Origin: Pseudomonadota bacterium
GTDB lineage: Bacteria > Pseudomonadota > Gammaproteobacteria > Thiotrichales > Thiotrichaceae
NCBI GenBank assembly: GCA_002747455.1
Contig: PDPG01000044.1
Span: 33,292 to 97,291, forward strand
Direction of reading: 5' to 3'
DNA length: 64,000 nucleotides
Shown: one piece after another, positions 46,379 to 56,403 of the stretch
Layout: every line of letters starts with the position of its first letter
Position numbering within the stretch: the stretch's first letter is position 1
Notes under the pieces: model-generated
The model's database searches: none
Told to the model about the DNA's origin: nothing
Seen by the model: only the letters and a program-made list of their open reading frames with translations
Translations under genes and position numbers: made by a program

Positions 46379-46478
46379 ATCAACACCTTATCCTTATTTT
46401 AGCTTTAAGTATCCCTTGATAAGTATAGTTCCCCAATAGCCGTTTCTGTAAAGCGTTACCTGATTGTAATGAGTAGCG

Positions 46479-47117
46479 TTAAATTCGCTTTAGTAAGTTG
46501 CTCGCTTCGCGTTGCATTTTCCCACGTTCAAACAATAGCTTCCAGCGGCCACCACCCGCTTGATTCCACAGCAAGGCAGCACGGATTCCGGCAAGCAGTA
46601 GGGTACGCATTCTGGCTGCATTGTCAGTATTCGTTAGGTGCATTTGCTCACCTTTGATCATAATACGTGGGCCAAGTGTGCTAATGGTGTTGCTGTATAA
46701 TTCTGCCAGTCGTGCCACCATATTGGTGTGGGTGGCAGGGAAAAACTCCAATTGCTTCTGAGCCTCCACAATGCCGTCCATCAGTTTTTGAAAGACTTCG
46801 GGATTGCGTGACAACTTCTTCTCCAGTGACAACACACTGATTGCATACTGGGTGGCATCCAGTTGTTTTGCTCGGCCGTTCGGATCAGTGCGACCACTGC
46901 CTAGTTGATGCATCATGGAAGACAGGCCCGGCTTTAGTTTATCCAGCCCTCCATAAAGTGCCTCAGCACTCATGGCATCATCAATCAACAGACTATTGAC
47001 GCAGGATTCAAACAGTTCCTCGTCACAGTTGCCGGTATTGGCAAGCTGGATAACGCCATCAATACATTGAAAAAGAGCAGCAAGTGCAATGGTTCGGTTG
47101 CGTGTTGAGTGTTCCAA
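46479..47117 (-). CDS. hflD: HflD homologue
   Basis: Helical peripheral-membrane protein, 212 aa. In E. coli HflD affects lambda lysogenisation by binding CII; its native function is not settled. Family motifs: RTIALAALFQCIDGVIQLA, YGGLDKLKPGLSSMMHQLG in overlapping part, ISVLSLEKKL and a C-terminal RAALLWNQAGGGRWKLLFER. It lies 6 bp behind mnmA on the same strand, the conserved mnmA-hflD pair. Confidence 0.93.
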   Translation of the reverse strand: MEHSTRNRTIALAALFQCIDGVIQLANTGNCDEELFESCVNSLLIDDAMSAEALYGGLDKLKPGLSSMMHQLGSGRTDPNGRAKQLDATQYAISVLSLEKKLSRNPEVFQKLMDGIVEAQKQLEFFPATHTNMVARLAELYSNTISTLGPRIMIKGEQMHLTNTDNAARMRTLLLAGIRAALLWNQAGGGRWKLLFERGKMQREASNLLKRI

Positions 47118-47123
47118 AGTCGT

Positions 47124-48293
47124 CTAAGCCTGATTTGTCGTTAATGTAAAATGTGATGCGCAGTCCTTTTGCATATCGTCGATGATACCACCGCCCAGGC
47201 AAACATCATCTTGATAAAACACCACGGACTGCCCCGGTGTGATGGCGCGTTGTTGCTCATCAAAACAAACCACCCACTGCTCGTCGTCCAACTGAGTAAC
47301 GCGACAAGGCTGGTCGGTTTGACGGTAACGAATTTTCGCCGTTGCTTGAAAATGCTCTGCTGGTGGCTCGCCTGCCACCCAGTGTAATTGTGAGGCCACA
47401 AGTTGTTTATTCAAGAGCAGGGGATGATGGTGTCCCTGCGCGGCGATTAAGTGATTTTTCTCTAAATTCTTGCTGACGACGAACCACGGCTCATCATTGG
47501 TATCTTTTAAGCCACCAATTCCTAGCCCCTGACGTTGGCCCAAGGTGTAATACATCAAGCCTTGATGCTCACCAATAACCCGACCGTTGGGTGTCACAAT
47601 TTCGCCGGGTTGTGCGGGTAAGTATTGCTGTAAAAAATCCCGGAACTTACGTTCGCCAATAAAGCAAATACCCGTGCTGTCTTTCTTTTTAGCAGTTGCC
47701 AAGTTTGCTTTCTCGGCATATCTGCGCACTTTGGTTTTTTGCAACTCACCGACCGGGAAAAGGCTGCGCGATAGTTGTTGCTGACCCAGTGTGTACAGAA
47801 AATAACTTTGATCCTTGTTGTCATCCAGGCCTTTAAGCAACTGAACCTTGCCAGAGCGGTTATCATGCCCGATGCGTGTGTAGTGGCCGGTTGCAATGTA
47901 ATCGGCGCCTAAGTCCAGTGCGAATTCTAAAAAGGCTTTAAACTTGATTTCTTTATTGCAGATAATGTCGGGGTTGGGCGTACGGCCCGCCTTATATTCA
48001 GCCAAAAAGTATTCAAAGACATAATCCCAGTATTCGGTAGAGAAGCTGGCTGTGCGGAGGGAAATGCCGATTTTGTCACAGACCGCCTGAGCATCCTCCA
48101 GATCAACGCGGGCGGTGCAATAATCCTTGGTATCGTCTTCTTCCCAGTTTTTCATAAACAGGCCTTCGACCTGATAGCCTTGCTCCAGCAACAATAAGGC
48201 CGTCACCGATGAATCCACACCACCGGACATGCCGACAATTACTCGGGTATCGGCGGGTTTTTTTTGAATAATGTTGGGAGATAATTCAGTCAT
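47124..48293 (-). CDS. mnmA: tRNA-specific 2-thiouridylase MnmA
   Basis: Adenylates and thiolates U34 of Glu, Gln and Lys tRNAs to s2U34. PP-loop motif [16 protein letters not shown] is at residues 21-36. The two catalytic cysteines are in [12 protein letters not shown] (about 108) and [13 protein letters not shown] (about 207). TGHYTRIG and [11 protein letters not shown] also fit. 389 aa, slightly long at the N terminus. It is divergent from mnmH, which acts on the same position. Confidence 0.96.
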   Translation of the reverse strand: MTELSPNIIQKKPADTRVIVGMSGGVDSSVTALLLLEQGYQVEGLFMKNWEEDDTKDYCTARVDLEDAQAVCDKIGISLRTASFSTEYWDYVFEYFLAEYKAGRTPNPDIICNKEIKFKAFLEFALDLGADYIATGHYTRIGHDNRSGKVQLLKGLDDNKDQSYFLYTLGQQQLSRSLFPVGELQKTKVRRYAEKANLATAKKKDSTGICFIGERKFRDFLQQYLPAQPGEIVTPNGRVIGEHQGLMYYTLGQRQGLGIGGLKDTNDEPWFVVSKNLEKNHLIAAQGHHHPLLLNKQLVASQLHWVAGEPPAEHFQATAKIRYRQTDQPCRVTQLDDEQWVVCFDEQQRAITPGQSVVFYQDDVCLGGGIIDDMQKDCASHFTLTTNQA

Positions 48294-48422
48294 TCGCGCA
48301 GTCTACCGCAACGCCTGGGAAAATACATCATTCCCTCAGAGGCATGATGTATAATGCGGCTTTTTGTTGCGGTTCAGGTTGATCATGACTGAGTGAGTTA
48401 ACCGTAAGCAGTGGAGCCATTC

Positions 48423-49541
48423 ATGCCAAGCACATGCACTGAATCCGATTTTGCGCGTTTATTTCTGGATGATATACCAATGATTGATTTGCGCGCGCCA
48501 GTGGAGTTTGCACAGGGGAGTTTTGCCAATGCTTGCAACCTTCCGTTGATGAGCAATGAAGAAAGGGCGGCGGTCGGAACCTGTTATAAGGCACAGGGGC
48601 AGGCATCCGCAATTGAGCTGGGGCATCAATTAGTCAGTGGTGAGATTAAAGCGGCACGTCTGGCTGCATGGAAGGCATTTGTGAATCAGCACCCAGAAGG
48701 TGTTTTATTTTGCTTTCGGGGTGGCTTGCGCTCTCGCACGACTCAGCAATGGATTATGGACGATTGCGGGGTGGACTACCCGCGCGTTGCAGGGGGATAT
48801 AAAGCCCTGCGTCGCTTCCTGATTGAGAGTACGGAGCGTATTAGCTCAGAAATGAATATTGTAGTGCTCAGCGGACGTAGTGGTACTGGTAAAACCCGCT
48901 TACTCAAAAAGCTGGGCAATAGTATTGATCTGGAGGGGCTTGCCAATCATCGTGGCTCAGCGTTTGGCAATACCACCACGCCGCAGCCGACTCAGATCAA
49001 TTTTGAGAATAATCTGGCCGTTGCCTTGCTCAAGGTGGAAGCGGCGGGCCATCGTACCTTGGTGTTGGAAGATGAAGGCCGTAACATTGGTTCGCTGCAT
49101 CTGCCACAGGTGCTACATCAGAATATGTCCGTATCACCAATAGTTAATCTTGAGGTTGCAGATGAGGAGCGCATTGATATCACGGTTCAGGAGTACGCTT
49201 GTGATATCCATGAAGCCTATTGCCAGCAATTTGGAACAGTGGTTGGCTTACAAAAGCTGGAAGCACACTTATTAGCAAGCTTGGCCAAGTTACAAAAGCG
49301 TCTTGGTGGTGAGCGTTTCCAGCGATTGGCCATGCAAATGCAAGCCGCCATAAAGCAATTAGCTGCTGATCAGGGGTACTCAGGATTTCGTAGGGTATTT
49401 GGTGAGTTGTTACTAAACTATTATGACCCAATGTACGACTATCAAATCTCCCGAAAGCGAGCGCGTATTGCTTTTCATGGCTCGCGTGAGGAGGTGCTCA
49501 ATGCCTTGCAATCCGGTGAGTCGTTCTCTGTCAGGGTATGA
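48423..49541 (+). CDS. mnmH: tRNA 2-selenouridine synthase
   Basis: Converts s2U34 to se2U34 (via a geranylated intermediate) using selenophosphate. The N-terminal rhodanese domain has MIDLRAPVEFAQGSF and the catalytic Cys in LFCFRGGLRSRT near residue 95. The C-terminal P-loop domain has VLSGRSGTGKTRLL near 147 and LEDEGRNIGSLHLP. I chose the ATG at 48423 because GTGGAG lies 6-7 nt before it; a GTG 12 bp upstream is the alternative. It implies a selD gene and selenium metabolism elsewhere. 372 aa, normal. Confidence 0.94.
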   Translation: MPSTCTESDFARLFLDDIPMIDLRAPVEFAQGSFANACNLPLMSNEERAAVGTCYKAQGQASAIELGHQLVSGEIKAARLAAWKAFVNQHPEGVLFCFRGGLRSRTTQQWIMDDCGVDYPRVAGGYKALRRFLIESTERISSEMNIVVLSGRSGTGKTRLLKKLGNSIDLEGLANHRGSAFGNTTTPQPTQINFENNLAVALLKVEAAGHRTLVLEDEGRNIGSLHLPQVLHQNMSVSPIVNLEVADEERIDITVQEYACDIHEAYCQQFGTVVGLQKLEAHLLASLAKLQKRLGGERFQRLAMQMQAAIKQLAADQGYSGFRRVFGELLLNYYDPMYDYQISRKRARIAFHGSREEVLNALQSGESFSVRV

Positions 49542-49978
49542 TACTTAATTCCCCGTTTAGTCAACCGGTTCGTATTGAAATCAAAGGCAGCCCAATGGTG
49601 GCGGGGGTGATTGTCGCGCCCTTGTTACTATTGGCTATTACTGTGCTGTTTTACACGCCATTGGCCTGGTATGTTCTGGTGCTGCCACTGGCCGCACTGC
49701 TCATGGTTGGTGCTTACTATTTACGAGTACATTATTGGCAGTTAGGCAAGTGCTCAGCACTGGAGATAAACCAGGATAATGACCAACAATGGGCAGTACT
49801 GACGAGTGATAAGTGGCATTTGGTTGAATTACAGCCCAACAGTTTCGTCAGCCCTTGGTTGATTGTGTTGAATTTTAAAGGTGATTCCGGTTGCTACACC
49901 GTAATGCTTCCCGCAGACAGCTTGGATAAGGATACCCATCGCCGCCTGCGGGTAAGAGTACGTATGGCCTTTAGCTAG
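49538..49978 (+). CDS. YgfX-like membrane protein
   Basis: 146-residue protein with two adjacent membrane helices (about residues 22-60) after a short cytoplasmic start (RIEIKGSPM), then a small soluble beta domain (WAVLTSDKWHLVEL, SPWLIVLNFKG, MLPADSLDKDTHRRLRVRVR). This matches the YgfX/CptA family topology and its LLPDS...RRLRVRL ending. The usual partner sdhE (ygfY) is missing here. The start overlaps the mnmH stop by 4 bp, so it is co-expressed with mnmH. Moderate confidence in family, low in function. Confidence 0.7.
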   Translation: MILNSPFSQPVRIEIKGSPMVAGVIVAPLLLLAITVLFYTPLAWYVLVLPLAALLMVGAYYLRVHYWQLGKCSALEINQDNDQQWAVLTSDKWHLVELQPNSFVSPWLIVLNFKGDSGCYTVMLPADSLDKDTHRRLRVRVRMAFS

Positions 49979-51560
49979 TTTTGGCCGATGTATCCGGAGA
50001 GTCGGCGTGGCTTCCGGTTTGGGTAGGTGTTTCCGGAGAGTCGGTCTGGCTGCCGAGATTACGCGTGAAATACATCACGATGGCGAGAATCAGCAGCAGT
50101 AATCCTGTTCCGACCAACAACGTATAGTCTTCCAGTTTGAGTAGCGAGTACAGGATAAAGTACAAGCTGCAAAGCAGTGCAAATATAATCCCCGTTCGTG
50201 AAGCGCTCCGCACGGCAGAATAGGCATAAGTACTGATCATAACGCTAATGAGTGTGGCGGCTATAAGGTAGGCCTGGCCGAAGTCAATATGCTCAGCCAG
50301 TGACAGCAGACTGAGATAGAACATTGTCAGCGCCAAACCAATCACGCCATATTGCACCATGTGCAAACGTCTCTGGATGCCCAGTTCAAAAATAACAAAA
50401 GTAATGTAGGTGAGGGCGATAAACAAAATACCGTATTTGATGGTGCGGGTAATTTGCGAATACAGCGATACCGGTTCGAATAAGTTTACGCCAGCGCTAA
50501 ATTCGTGGATGTTAAATTTTTGGCTTTCCACAACCCACATTTGTGGGTAGTTGCGTGCCAGGTGTGGAATTGACCATTTGGCCTCAAAGCCCGTACTGGT
50601 GATGTGCCGCTCGCTGGGTAATACGCTTCCCTGAAAGCTTGGGTGTGGCCAATCAGACAGCACGGTGACATCTGTGGTTTTTGCGAAGGGTTCGAAGTAG
50701 AAACCGCTGCTACCATTGACGTTTAGACTCAAGGAGTAACTAAATTCAGACTGGTTTGGGTCAAAGGCTATTGGGGCATGGAAACCGCTCTCAATCAGTG
50801 AGGTAATGCGAGTGCCTGGCTCAAAAGCCATTTGCTGACCAGACCAGTCCAAGGCAGAGACCTTATTAATGGCACGGGTATCGGATATCCCTAAAGCAAT
50901 CCACGCTTTATCCCAGTGAATTTGGTCGATATATTCGGATAAGCCTTCGATATTGGGGCGTTTAAACTTGCCTTGTAGCGATAAGTCGGCACTGTACACC
51001 AGCGACTTGTAAATACCACGAGTGCGTTCGTGTCCCTGTAACTTATTAATAATAGACAAACTTTCGGGTAGCACAATGGCCGTCTGGTGTTTGTAGCTGA
51101 TCTTGTTTTCTTTATGTTGATTACCTTCCTTATCCGTCAGGATATTTTCGGTGACAAACTTTTCAGTGTAGGGAATTAACAGCGCAGGGCCGGATAGTTT
51201 CTGTTGCTCGCCCCAGGTGCTGGCAATACTGTTCAGTACCGATTTGTAGAGATGGCCACGTTCCTGGACGATGCTGTTGACTTTATCCAGCGGAATGGTC
51301 ATTAGCAGACTTAACACCGCGACCAAGATAAAGCGGGTGATGAGTGATTGGCTGAGTCTTGTCCAATCGGGTAGTTGCAAGCCTGCGTTATCTGGGGGAT
51401 TTGGAGTGTCGGGGTGTGTGCCATCCGTGTTCTGCTTGTTGCTGAGTGATGATGAGTTGATAAATCCCATTTTTTTAGCAAAAAATATCAGAATCATTAT
51501 GCTGCCAACACCGATGGCACTTAGTACGACCAGTGAAAAGAGTGAGAATATGACTTCCAT
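49971..51560 (-). CDS. creD: CreD-like inner membrane protein
   Basis: 529-residue inner-membrane protein of the CreD family (tolerance to colicin E2 and envelope stress in E. coli; biochemical role unknown). After an N-terminal helix (residues 5-28) and a polar linker, the CreD core starts at SLITRFILVAVLSLLMTIPL with VNSIVQERG and SIASTWGEQQKLSGPALLIPY in overlapping part. A periplasmic domain follows, then about six helices near the C terminus. The tail holds a degenerate repeat (TDSPETPTQTGS, ADSPDTSAKTS). The creBC genes are absent. Its stop overlaps the ygfX-like gene tail-to-tail. Confidence 0.88.
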   Translation of the reverse strand: MEVIFSLFSLVVLSAIGVGSIMILIFFAKKMGFINSSSLSNKQNTDGTHPDTPNPPDNAGLQLPDWTRLSQSLITRFILVAVLSLLMTIPLDKVNSIVQERGHLYKSVLNSIASTWGEQQKLSGPALLIPYTEKFVTENILTDKEGNQHKENKISYKHQTAIVLPESLSIINKLQGHERTRGIYKSLVYSADLSLQGKFKRPNIEGLSEYIDQIHWDKAWIALGISDTRAINKVSALDWSGQQMAFEPGTRITSLIESGFHAPIAFDPNQSEFSYSLSLNVNGSSGFYFEPFAKTTDVTVLSDWPHPSFQGSVLPSERHITSTGFEAKWSIPHLARNYPQMWVVESQKFNIHEFSAGVNLFEPVSLYSQITRTIKYGILFIALTYITFVIFELGIQRRLHMVQYGVIGLALTMFYLSLLSLAEHIDFGQAYLIAATLISVMISTYAYSAVRSASRTGIIFALLCSLYFILYSLLKLEDYTLLVGTGLLLLILAIVMYFTRNLGSQTDSPETPTQTGSHADSPDTSAKTS

Positions 51561-51648
51561 GAGCGACTCCTTGTGACTTGAGGGGGAAATGTACGGAGCG
51601 GGTATCGTGTTTTTGTCGGTGAGTTTTTTTTAGATAATAACCGAATAC

Positions 51649-51672
51649 AAAAAAGCCTCAAAAAACGAGGCT
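51649..51672 (-). terminator. Intrinsic terminator after grxD
   Basis: On the minus strand AGCCTC pairs with GAGGCT around a T-rich loop, followed by six T. Confidence 0.85.
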
Positions 51673-51699
51673 AATGTTGAAATCTGTTGACGTTCTCGG

Positions 51700-52047
51700 T
51701 TAGGCAGTGGCCTCATTTACATCCAGACCAGCATCAATGCGGGCTTGCTTAACCATTTTTTCCAGCTCGCCGCTTTCAAACATTTCAAGCGTAATATCGC
51801 AGCCGCCAATCAACTCACCACCGACATAGATTTGCGGGAAAGTTGGCCAGTCGGCAAACTGGGGGAGGTTCTGGAAGACTTCAGGATCCTGAATGACATC
51901 CACATAGGCAAACTCCTGACCGCAGGCCATGAGAGCCTGTGCCGCACGGCTGGAAAAGCCACATTGTGGCAGCTTCGGAGAACCCTTCATGAAGATAATG
52001 ACTGGGTTTTCTTCAACGACACGTTTGATTCTTTCCATAACATCCAT
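51700..52047 (-). CDS. grxD: Monothiol glutaredoxin Grx4
   Basis: CGFS-type glutaredoxin, 115 aa, that binds a [2Fe-2S] cluster with glutathione and passes it to targets or to BolA proteins. The active site is PQCGFSSRAAQAL at residues 27-39. Other family motifs are FMKGSPKLP, YVDVIQDPE, WPTFPQIYVGGELIGGCDI (in part) and LEKMVKQA. It is monocistronic between creD and dsbB with a good terminator. Confidence 0.97.
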   Translation of the reverse strand: MDVMERIKRVVEENPVIIFMKGSPKLPQCGFSSRAAQALMACGQEFAYVDVIQDPEVFQNLPQFADWPTFPQIYVGGELIGGCDITLEMFESGELEKMVKQARIDAGLDVNEATA

Positions 52048-52095
52048 GGTGTATTCCTCTTAACTCAACTATGAACGGCGGGAGTATATCACCAG

Positions 52096-52593
52096 TTAGC
52101 GGCCTTTGATGAGGACTTTAAAGCCGTACAGGGCAAATGCTAAAAAGGCAAGCAGTGTCCACTCTGGCATACTCAGCCCGAACATGGCCCACTCCACCTC
52201 TGCACACTCACCAGAGCCGTTAAATACTTTATCAAGCACCGAAGTCATCGGTAGGGTATCAAGCCAAAAAGATAAGCCTGGCCCACACTCCGGCACTTTT
52301 TCCGGCGGTAAATGTTGCAGCCAGGAGTGACGTGCTGAGACAGCTGCACCGGCCAGAGCAGCGAGTACCACCAGTTGACCATAGACTCTTCGGCCCAGGC
52401 CTGTGGATGGGTTGTGAATTGCACCCAGCAAAAACACCACACCCAGCACCATGACAGCAATACGTTGAAAGATGCAGAGCGGACAAGGCTCTAGGTCCAT
52501 GTAATGTTGACTGAACAAGGCGAAGCCGATCATCAGTGCGCACAGCACAAAGCCAGCCAGAAAGAAGCGACGAATTGAAGGTTGGGAATCCAT
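52096..52593 (-). CDS. dsbB: Disulfide bond formation protein DsbB
   Basis: Inner-membrane quinone reductase that reoxidises DsbA. 165 aa with four membrane helices. The first redox pair is in LEPCPLCIFQR (CPLC, near residue 38) rather than the CVLC of E. coli. The second pair is the Cys of VPECGPG and of GSGECAEVEW in the second periplasmic loop. A conserved Arg follows the CxxC. dsbA is not in the window. Confidence 0.95.
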   Translation of the reverse strand: MDSQPSIRRFFLAGFVLCALMIGFALFSQHYMDLEPCPLCIFQRIAVMVLGVVFLLGAIHNPSTGLGRRVYGQLVVLAALAGAAVSARHSWLQHLPPEKVPECGPGLSFWLDTLPMTSVLDKVFNGSGECAEVEWAMFGLSMPEWTLLAFLAFALYGFKVLIKGR

Positions 52594-52789
52594 AATTGTA
52601 TATTTTAAGTTATTAGTAAGTAATTGAAGTTGTTGATCGTGATAGTCTGAGTTTAAACCATTAATAGTGTATGGTCAGCTGAAGATATGTGTAAATTTGT
52701 GTAATGATAGGGTTATGTGACAGGTGTGATGACAGGGTGCATCGGAAACAATCGTTTAAGAATGTAGTCTGATCGGAAAGTAGAACAAT

Positions 52790-53263
52790 ATGAGTATTAG
52801 GGTTGATATGTTAAAACTAAAAATACCGCCGCCGTTTTATGCCCTATTGGTGGGAGGTGTGATGTGGTTATTGCATACGACGTATCCGCTGTTTCAGTGG
52901 ATCGACCCGCCTTGGAATAAGCTAGGTTTTGTGGTGATTGCAATAGGGGTGAGTATTGACGTGTGGGCTGCGGGTTTGTTTTTTAGGGCAAAAACTACCC
53001 TGAATCCAATGAAGCCGGATAATTCCCAACAGATTGTGGAATCAGGCTTGTATCGCTACACTCGAAACCCAATGTACTTGGGGTTGTTATTTAGTTTGAC
53101 GGGAGTCGCGCTGTGGTTTGGTAGTGTCTCGGCATTGTTGGCGTTGCCACTGTTTGTATTATTAATTACCACTCAGCAGATTATTCCCGAAGAGCAAGTG
53201 CTCGCAAAAAAGTTCGGACAGCCTTATCTGGACTATAAACACCGTGTTCGGAGATGGTTATGA
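52790..53263 (+). CDS. Isoprenylcysteine carboxyl methyltransferase family protein
   Basis: 157-residue membrane protein of the ICMT/PEMT-like family, probably a SAM-dependent methyltransferase of unknown substrate. Three to four helices are visible, with the family signature VESGLYRYTRNPMYLGLL near residue 85 and the C-terminal EEQVLAKKFGQPYLDYKHRVRRWL pattern (Glu-Glu...Tyr...Val-Arg-Arg-Trp). It overlaps the next small gene by 4 bp. Confidence 0.9.
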   Translation: MSIRVDMLKLKIPPPFYALLVGGVMWLLHTTYPLFQWIDPPWNKLGFVVIAIGVSIDVWAAGLFFRAKTTLNPMKPDNSQQIVESGLYRYTRNPMYLGLLFSLTGVALWFGSVSALLALPLFVLLITTQQIIPEEQVLAKKFGQPYLDYKHRVRRWL

Positions 53264-53553
53264 AAAGGAAAGTATGGTACTTGGCATCAATGTTGGCACT
53301 GTCCGGCGCAGTGTTTGCAAGCACTCACTACGTCGCAGCGGCATTGGATAAAGTGTATATCGTGGATACTGTCTATGAAAACTGGGATAGGAGTCCACGC
53401 CATCGGAATTATCAATTAGTCTGGGATGAGCAAAGCAGGAAGCTTGAACTGCACGAGGGTGAATGGCAGCGGCCGCTTGATCTCGGTGACCATCTGTTGT
53501 TCCCACCAGATCAGCCCGTTCCCGACTATGGCAGCAAAGAACTGGCGATCTAA
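53260..53553 (+). CDS. Small exported protein of unknown function
   Basis: 97-residue product starting at the second of two close ATGs; GGAG lies at correct spacing for 53260. It has a signal peptide (KRKVWYLASMLALSGAVFA). The mature part is short and acidic/aromatic (YIVDTVYENWDRSPRHRNY, then EGEWQRPLDLGDHLLFPPDQ). Translationally coupled to the methyltransferase-like gene; no family recognised. Confidence 0.65.
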   Translation: MKRKVWYLASMLALSGAVFASTHYVAAALDKVYIVDTVYENWDRSPRHRNYQLVWDEQSRKLELHEGEWQRPLDLGDHLLFPPDQPVPDYGSKELAI

Positions 53554-53574
53554 TCGTGTGTGATCAACTGCGTG

Positions 53575-54486
<912 letters not shown>

Positions 54487-54511
54487 TTAAGGAGCGGCTA
54501 TTATGGCGCAA

Positions 54512-55903
54512 TCAGAATGGCAATTCAGCTTTTATTCCGGCCTGACGTAGCAAGTGTCGAAACGACGCTTTAATGGCTTCCAGACGTTGTGACGTGGCGG
54601 CTTCAAAGCGGAAGGTCAGATCGGCACTGGTATTTGATGCCCGCATCAATCCCCAGCCATCGCAATAATCCACACGCAAGCCATCAATAAAACAGGGCGT
54701 GGCACCTTCAAACGTTGCGGCTTGTATTAAGGTGCTGAGCAGTTGTTGTGCTGCTGCGGCGTTGGTAAAGTTCAGGCGATATTCCGGTGTGCTGTGGTTT
54801 TCGGGAAATGCTGCAAAGACTTCGGCACTGCTGTGGTCACTTTTGGAGAGTGCTTCCAGCAAACGCGCTGCAGCATATAAGCCATCATCAAAGTCTGACC
54901 AGCGATCCCGCAGTATAATATGGCCGCTGAACTCACCTCCCAGCGTTGCATTTAATTCACGCACCTTGCTTTTAAGATGTGAGTGTCCGGTCGGGCACAG
55001 GGCAACTTTTCCACCAGCTTCCTGAACGGCCTGACTGAGTAAGTAGCTGCATTTTATATCGCAGACCACTGTGGCATTAGGCTGTTGTTTTAACACCTGT
55101 TGTGCCAGCAGAATCATAATGCGATCCGGCCAGAGAATTTTACCGTGACCATCAACAGCAATTACGCGATCCCCATCGCCATCAAAGGCGATACCAATAT
55201 CCAGTTTTTCACGTACTACCAGCTCCTGTAGTGCAACCAGATTGTCAGGGTCGGTCGGGTCGGGGGAGTGGTTGGGAAAGTGGCCGTCAAGCTCACAAAA
55301 GAGCGGGCTAACCTCGCAGCCAATTTGCTCGAACAAGCGTTCTGCCAACAAGGAAGTCACACCATTTGCACAGTCAATGGCTATTTTTAGGGGCTTTTTC
55401 AGGTGAATGTCGTTAACAACAGCCGTGGTGTAATCCTCAAGAATGGTGTCATACGAGCTGAGCTGGCCGATATTTTCTGAGCGGCTATATTGCTTTTGAA
55501 AAATGGAGTCATAGAGCTGGCGGATTTCTGCTTTTGTTAATGGTGTGTTGTTAATCACCATTTTGATGCCATTGTAATGACCCGGATTGTGGCTGGCAGT
55601 GACAATAACTGCGTCTGCAATCTTCAGGTGTGACATTGCAAAATAGGCAGTGGGTGTTGGGGTGAGCCCCAGGTCAATGACATCACACCCTGAGTCCAGT
55701 AGGCCAGATAACAAGTATCTCTTTATCTCCGGGCTGCTCAGGCGGCCATCGCGGCCCAGTAAAATTTGTTTGCGCTGGGCGGACAATATCTTATGGCCAA
55801 TTACTAAACCGATGGCATAAGCATCCGGTGGGAAAAATTCTTCGTTTACTTTGCCACGAATATCATAGGCACGAAATATCTCTTGCTGGATTGAGGGAGT
55901 CAT
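54512..55903 (-). CDS. algC: Phosphomannomutase/phosphoglucomutase
   Basis: Alpha-D-phosphohexomutase of 463 aa that interconverts hexose 6- and 1-phosphates, feeding GDP-mannose and dTDP-rhamnose routes. The phosphoserine loop TASHNPGHYNGIK is near residue 107, the metal loop DGDGDR near 241, the sugar-binding GGEFSGHI near 323, and the phosphate-binding RASNTSADLTFRFEA near 420. The N terminus FRAYDIRGKVNEE is classic. It could supply glucose-1-phosphate for the rfbB/rfbD pathway in this window. Confidence 0.95.
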   Translation of the reverse strand: MTPSIQQEIFRAYDIRGKVNEEFFPPDAYAIGLVIGHKILSAQRKQILLGRDGRLSSPEIKRYLLSGLLDSGCDVIDLGLTPTPTAYFAMSHLKIADAVIVTASHNPGHYNGIKMVINNTPLTKAEIRQLYDSIFQKQYSRSENIGQLSSYDTILEDYTTAVVNDIHLKKPLKIAIDCANGVTSLLAERLFEQIGCEVSPLFCELDGHFPNHSPDPTDPDNLVALQELVVREKLDIGIAFDGDGDRVIAVDGHGKILWPDRIMILLAQQVLKQQPNATVVCDIKCSYLLSQAVQEAGGKVALCPTGHSHLKSKVRELNATLGGEFSGHIILRDRWSDFDDGLYAAARLLEALSKSDHSSAEVFAAFPENHSTPEYRLNFTNAAAAQQLLSTLIQAATFEGATPCFIDGLRVDYCDGWGLMRASNTSADLTFRFEAATSQRLEAIKASFRHLLRQAGIKAELPF

Positions 55904-55944
55904 AGGTCTTGCTCTCGGGGGGTAGGGCGTAGTTTATTATCATT

Positions 55945-56403
55945 TTATTTTTTACCGGAGTGGCCAAATCCACCACTGCCGCGTTTGCTGTGATCAAATG
56001 AATCAACAGGGTTGAGTGACACTTGTAATACTGGCACGAATACTAATTGAGCAATACGATCGCCGGAGTGAATGGTATAAGCCTCCTGACCACGGTTCCA
56101 GCACGATATAAACAACTGACCCTGATAGTCAGAATCGATCAAGCCAACTAAATTGCCCAAGACGATGCCATGTTTGTGTCCCATGCCAGAGCGAGGCAGG
56201 ATGGTTGCAGCGATCGTTGGATCTGCAATGTGAATCGCTAGTCCAGTTGGGATGAGTTCAGTTTGCCCTGGCTCAAGTGTCAAATCAGCGTCCAGGCAAG
56301 CACGCAAATCCATGCCAGCCGAACCCTCTGTGGCGTATTCTGGGAGCGGGATACTCTGGCCAATGCGAGGGTCGAGAATTTTATAGTCGATACTTGCAGT
56401 CAT
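55945..56403 (-). CDS. dut: dUTP diphosphatase
   Basis: Trimeric enzyme cleaving dUTP to dUMP and pyrophosphate, limiting uracil in DNA. 152 aa with all five motifs: [44 protein letters not shown] and the C-terminal [11 protein letters not shown]. The start overlaps the coaBC stop by 4 bp. ung in the same window serves the complementary role. Confidence 0.97.
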   Translation of the reverse strand: MTASIDYKILDPRIGQSIPLPEYATEGSAGMDLRACLDADLTLEPGQTELIPTGLAIHIADPTIAATILPRSGMGHKHGIVLGNLVGLIDSDYQGQLFISCWNRGQEAYTIHSGDRIAQLVFVPVLQVSLNPVDSFDHSKRGSGGFGHSGKK

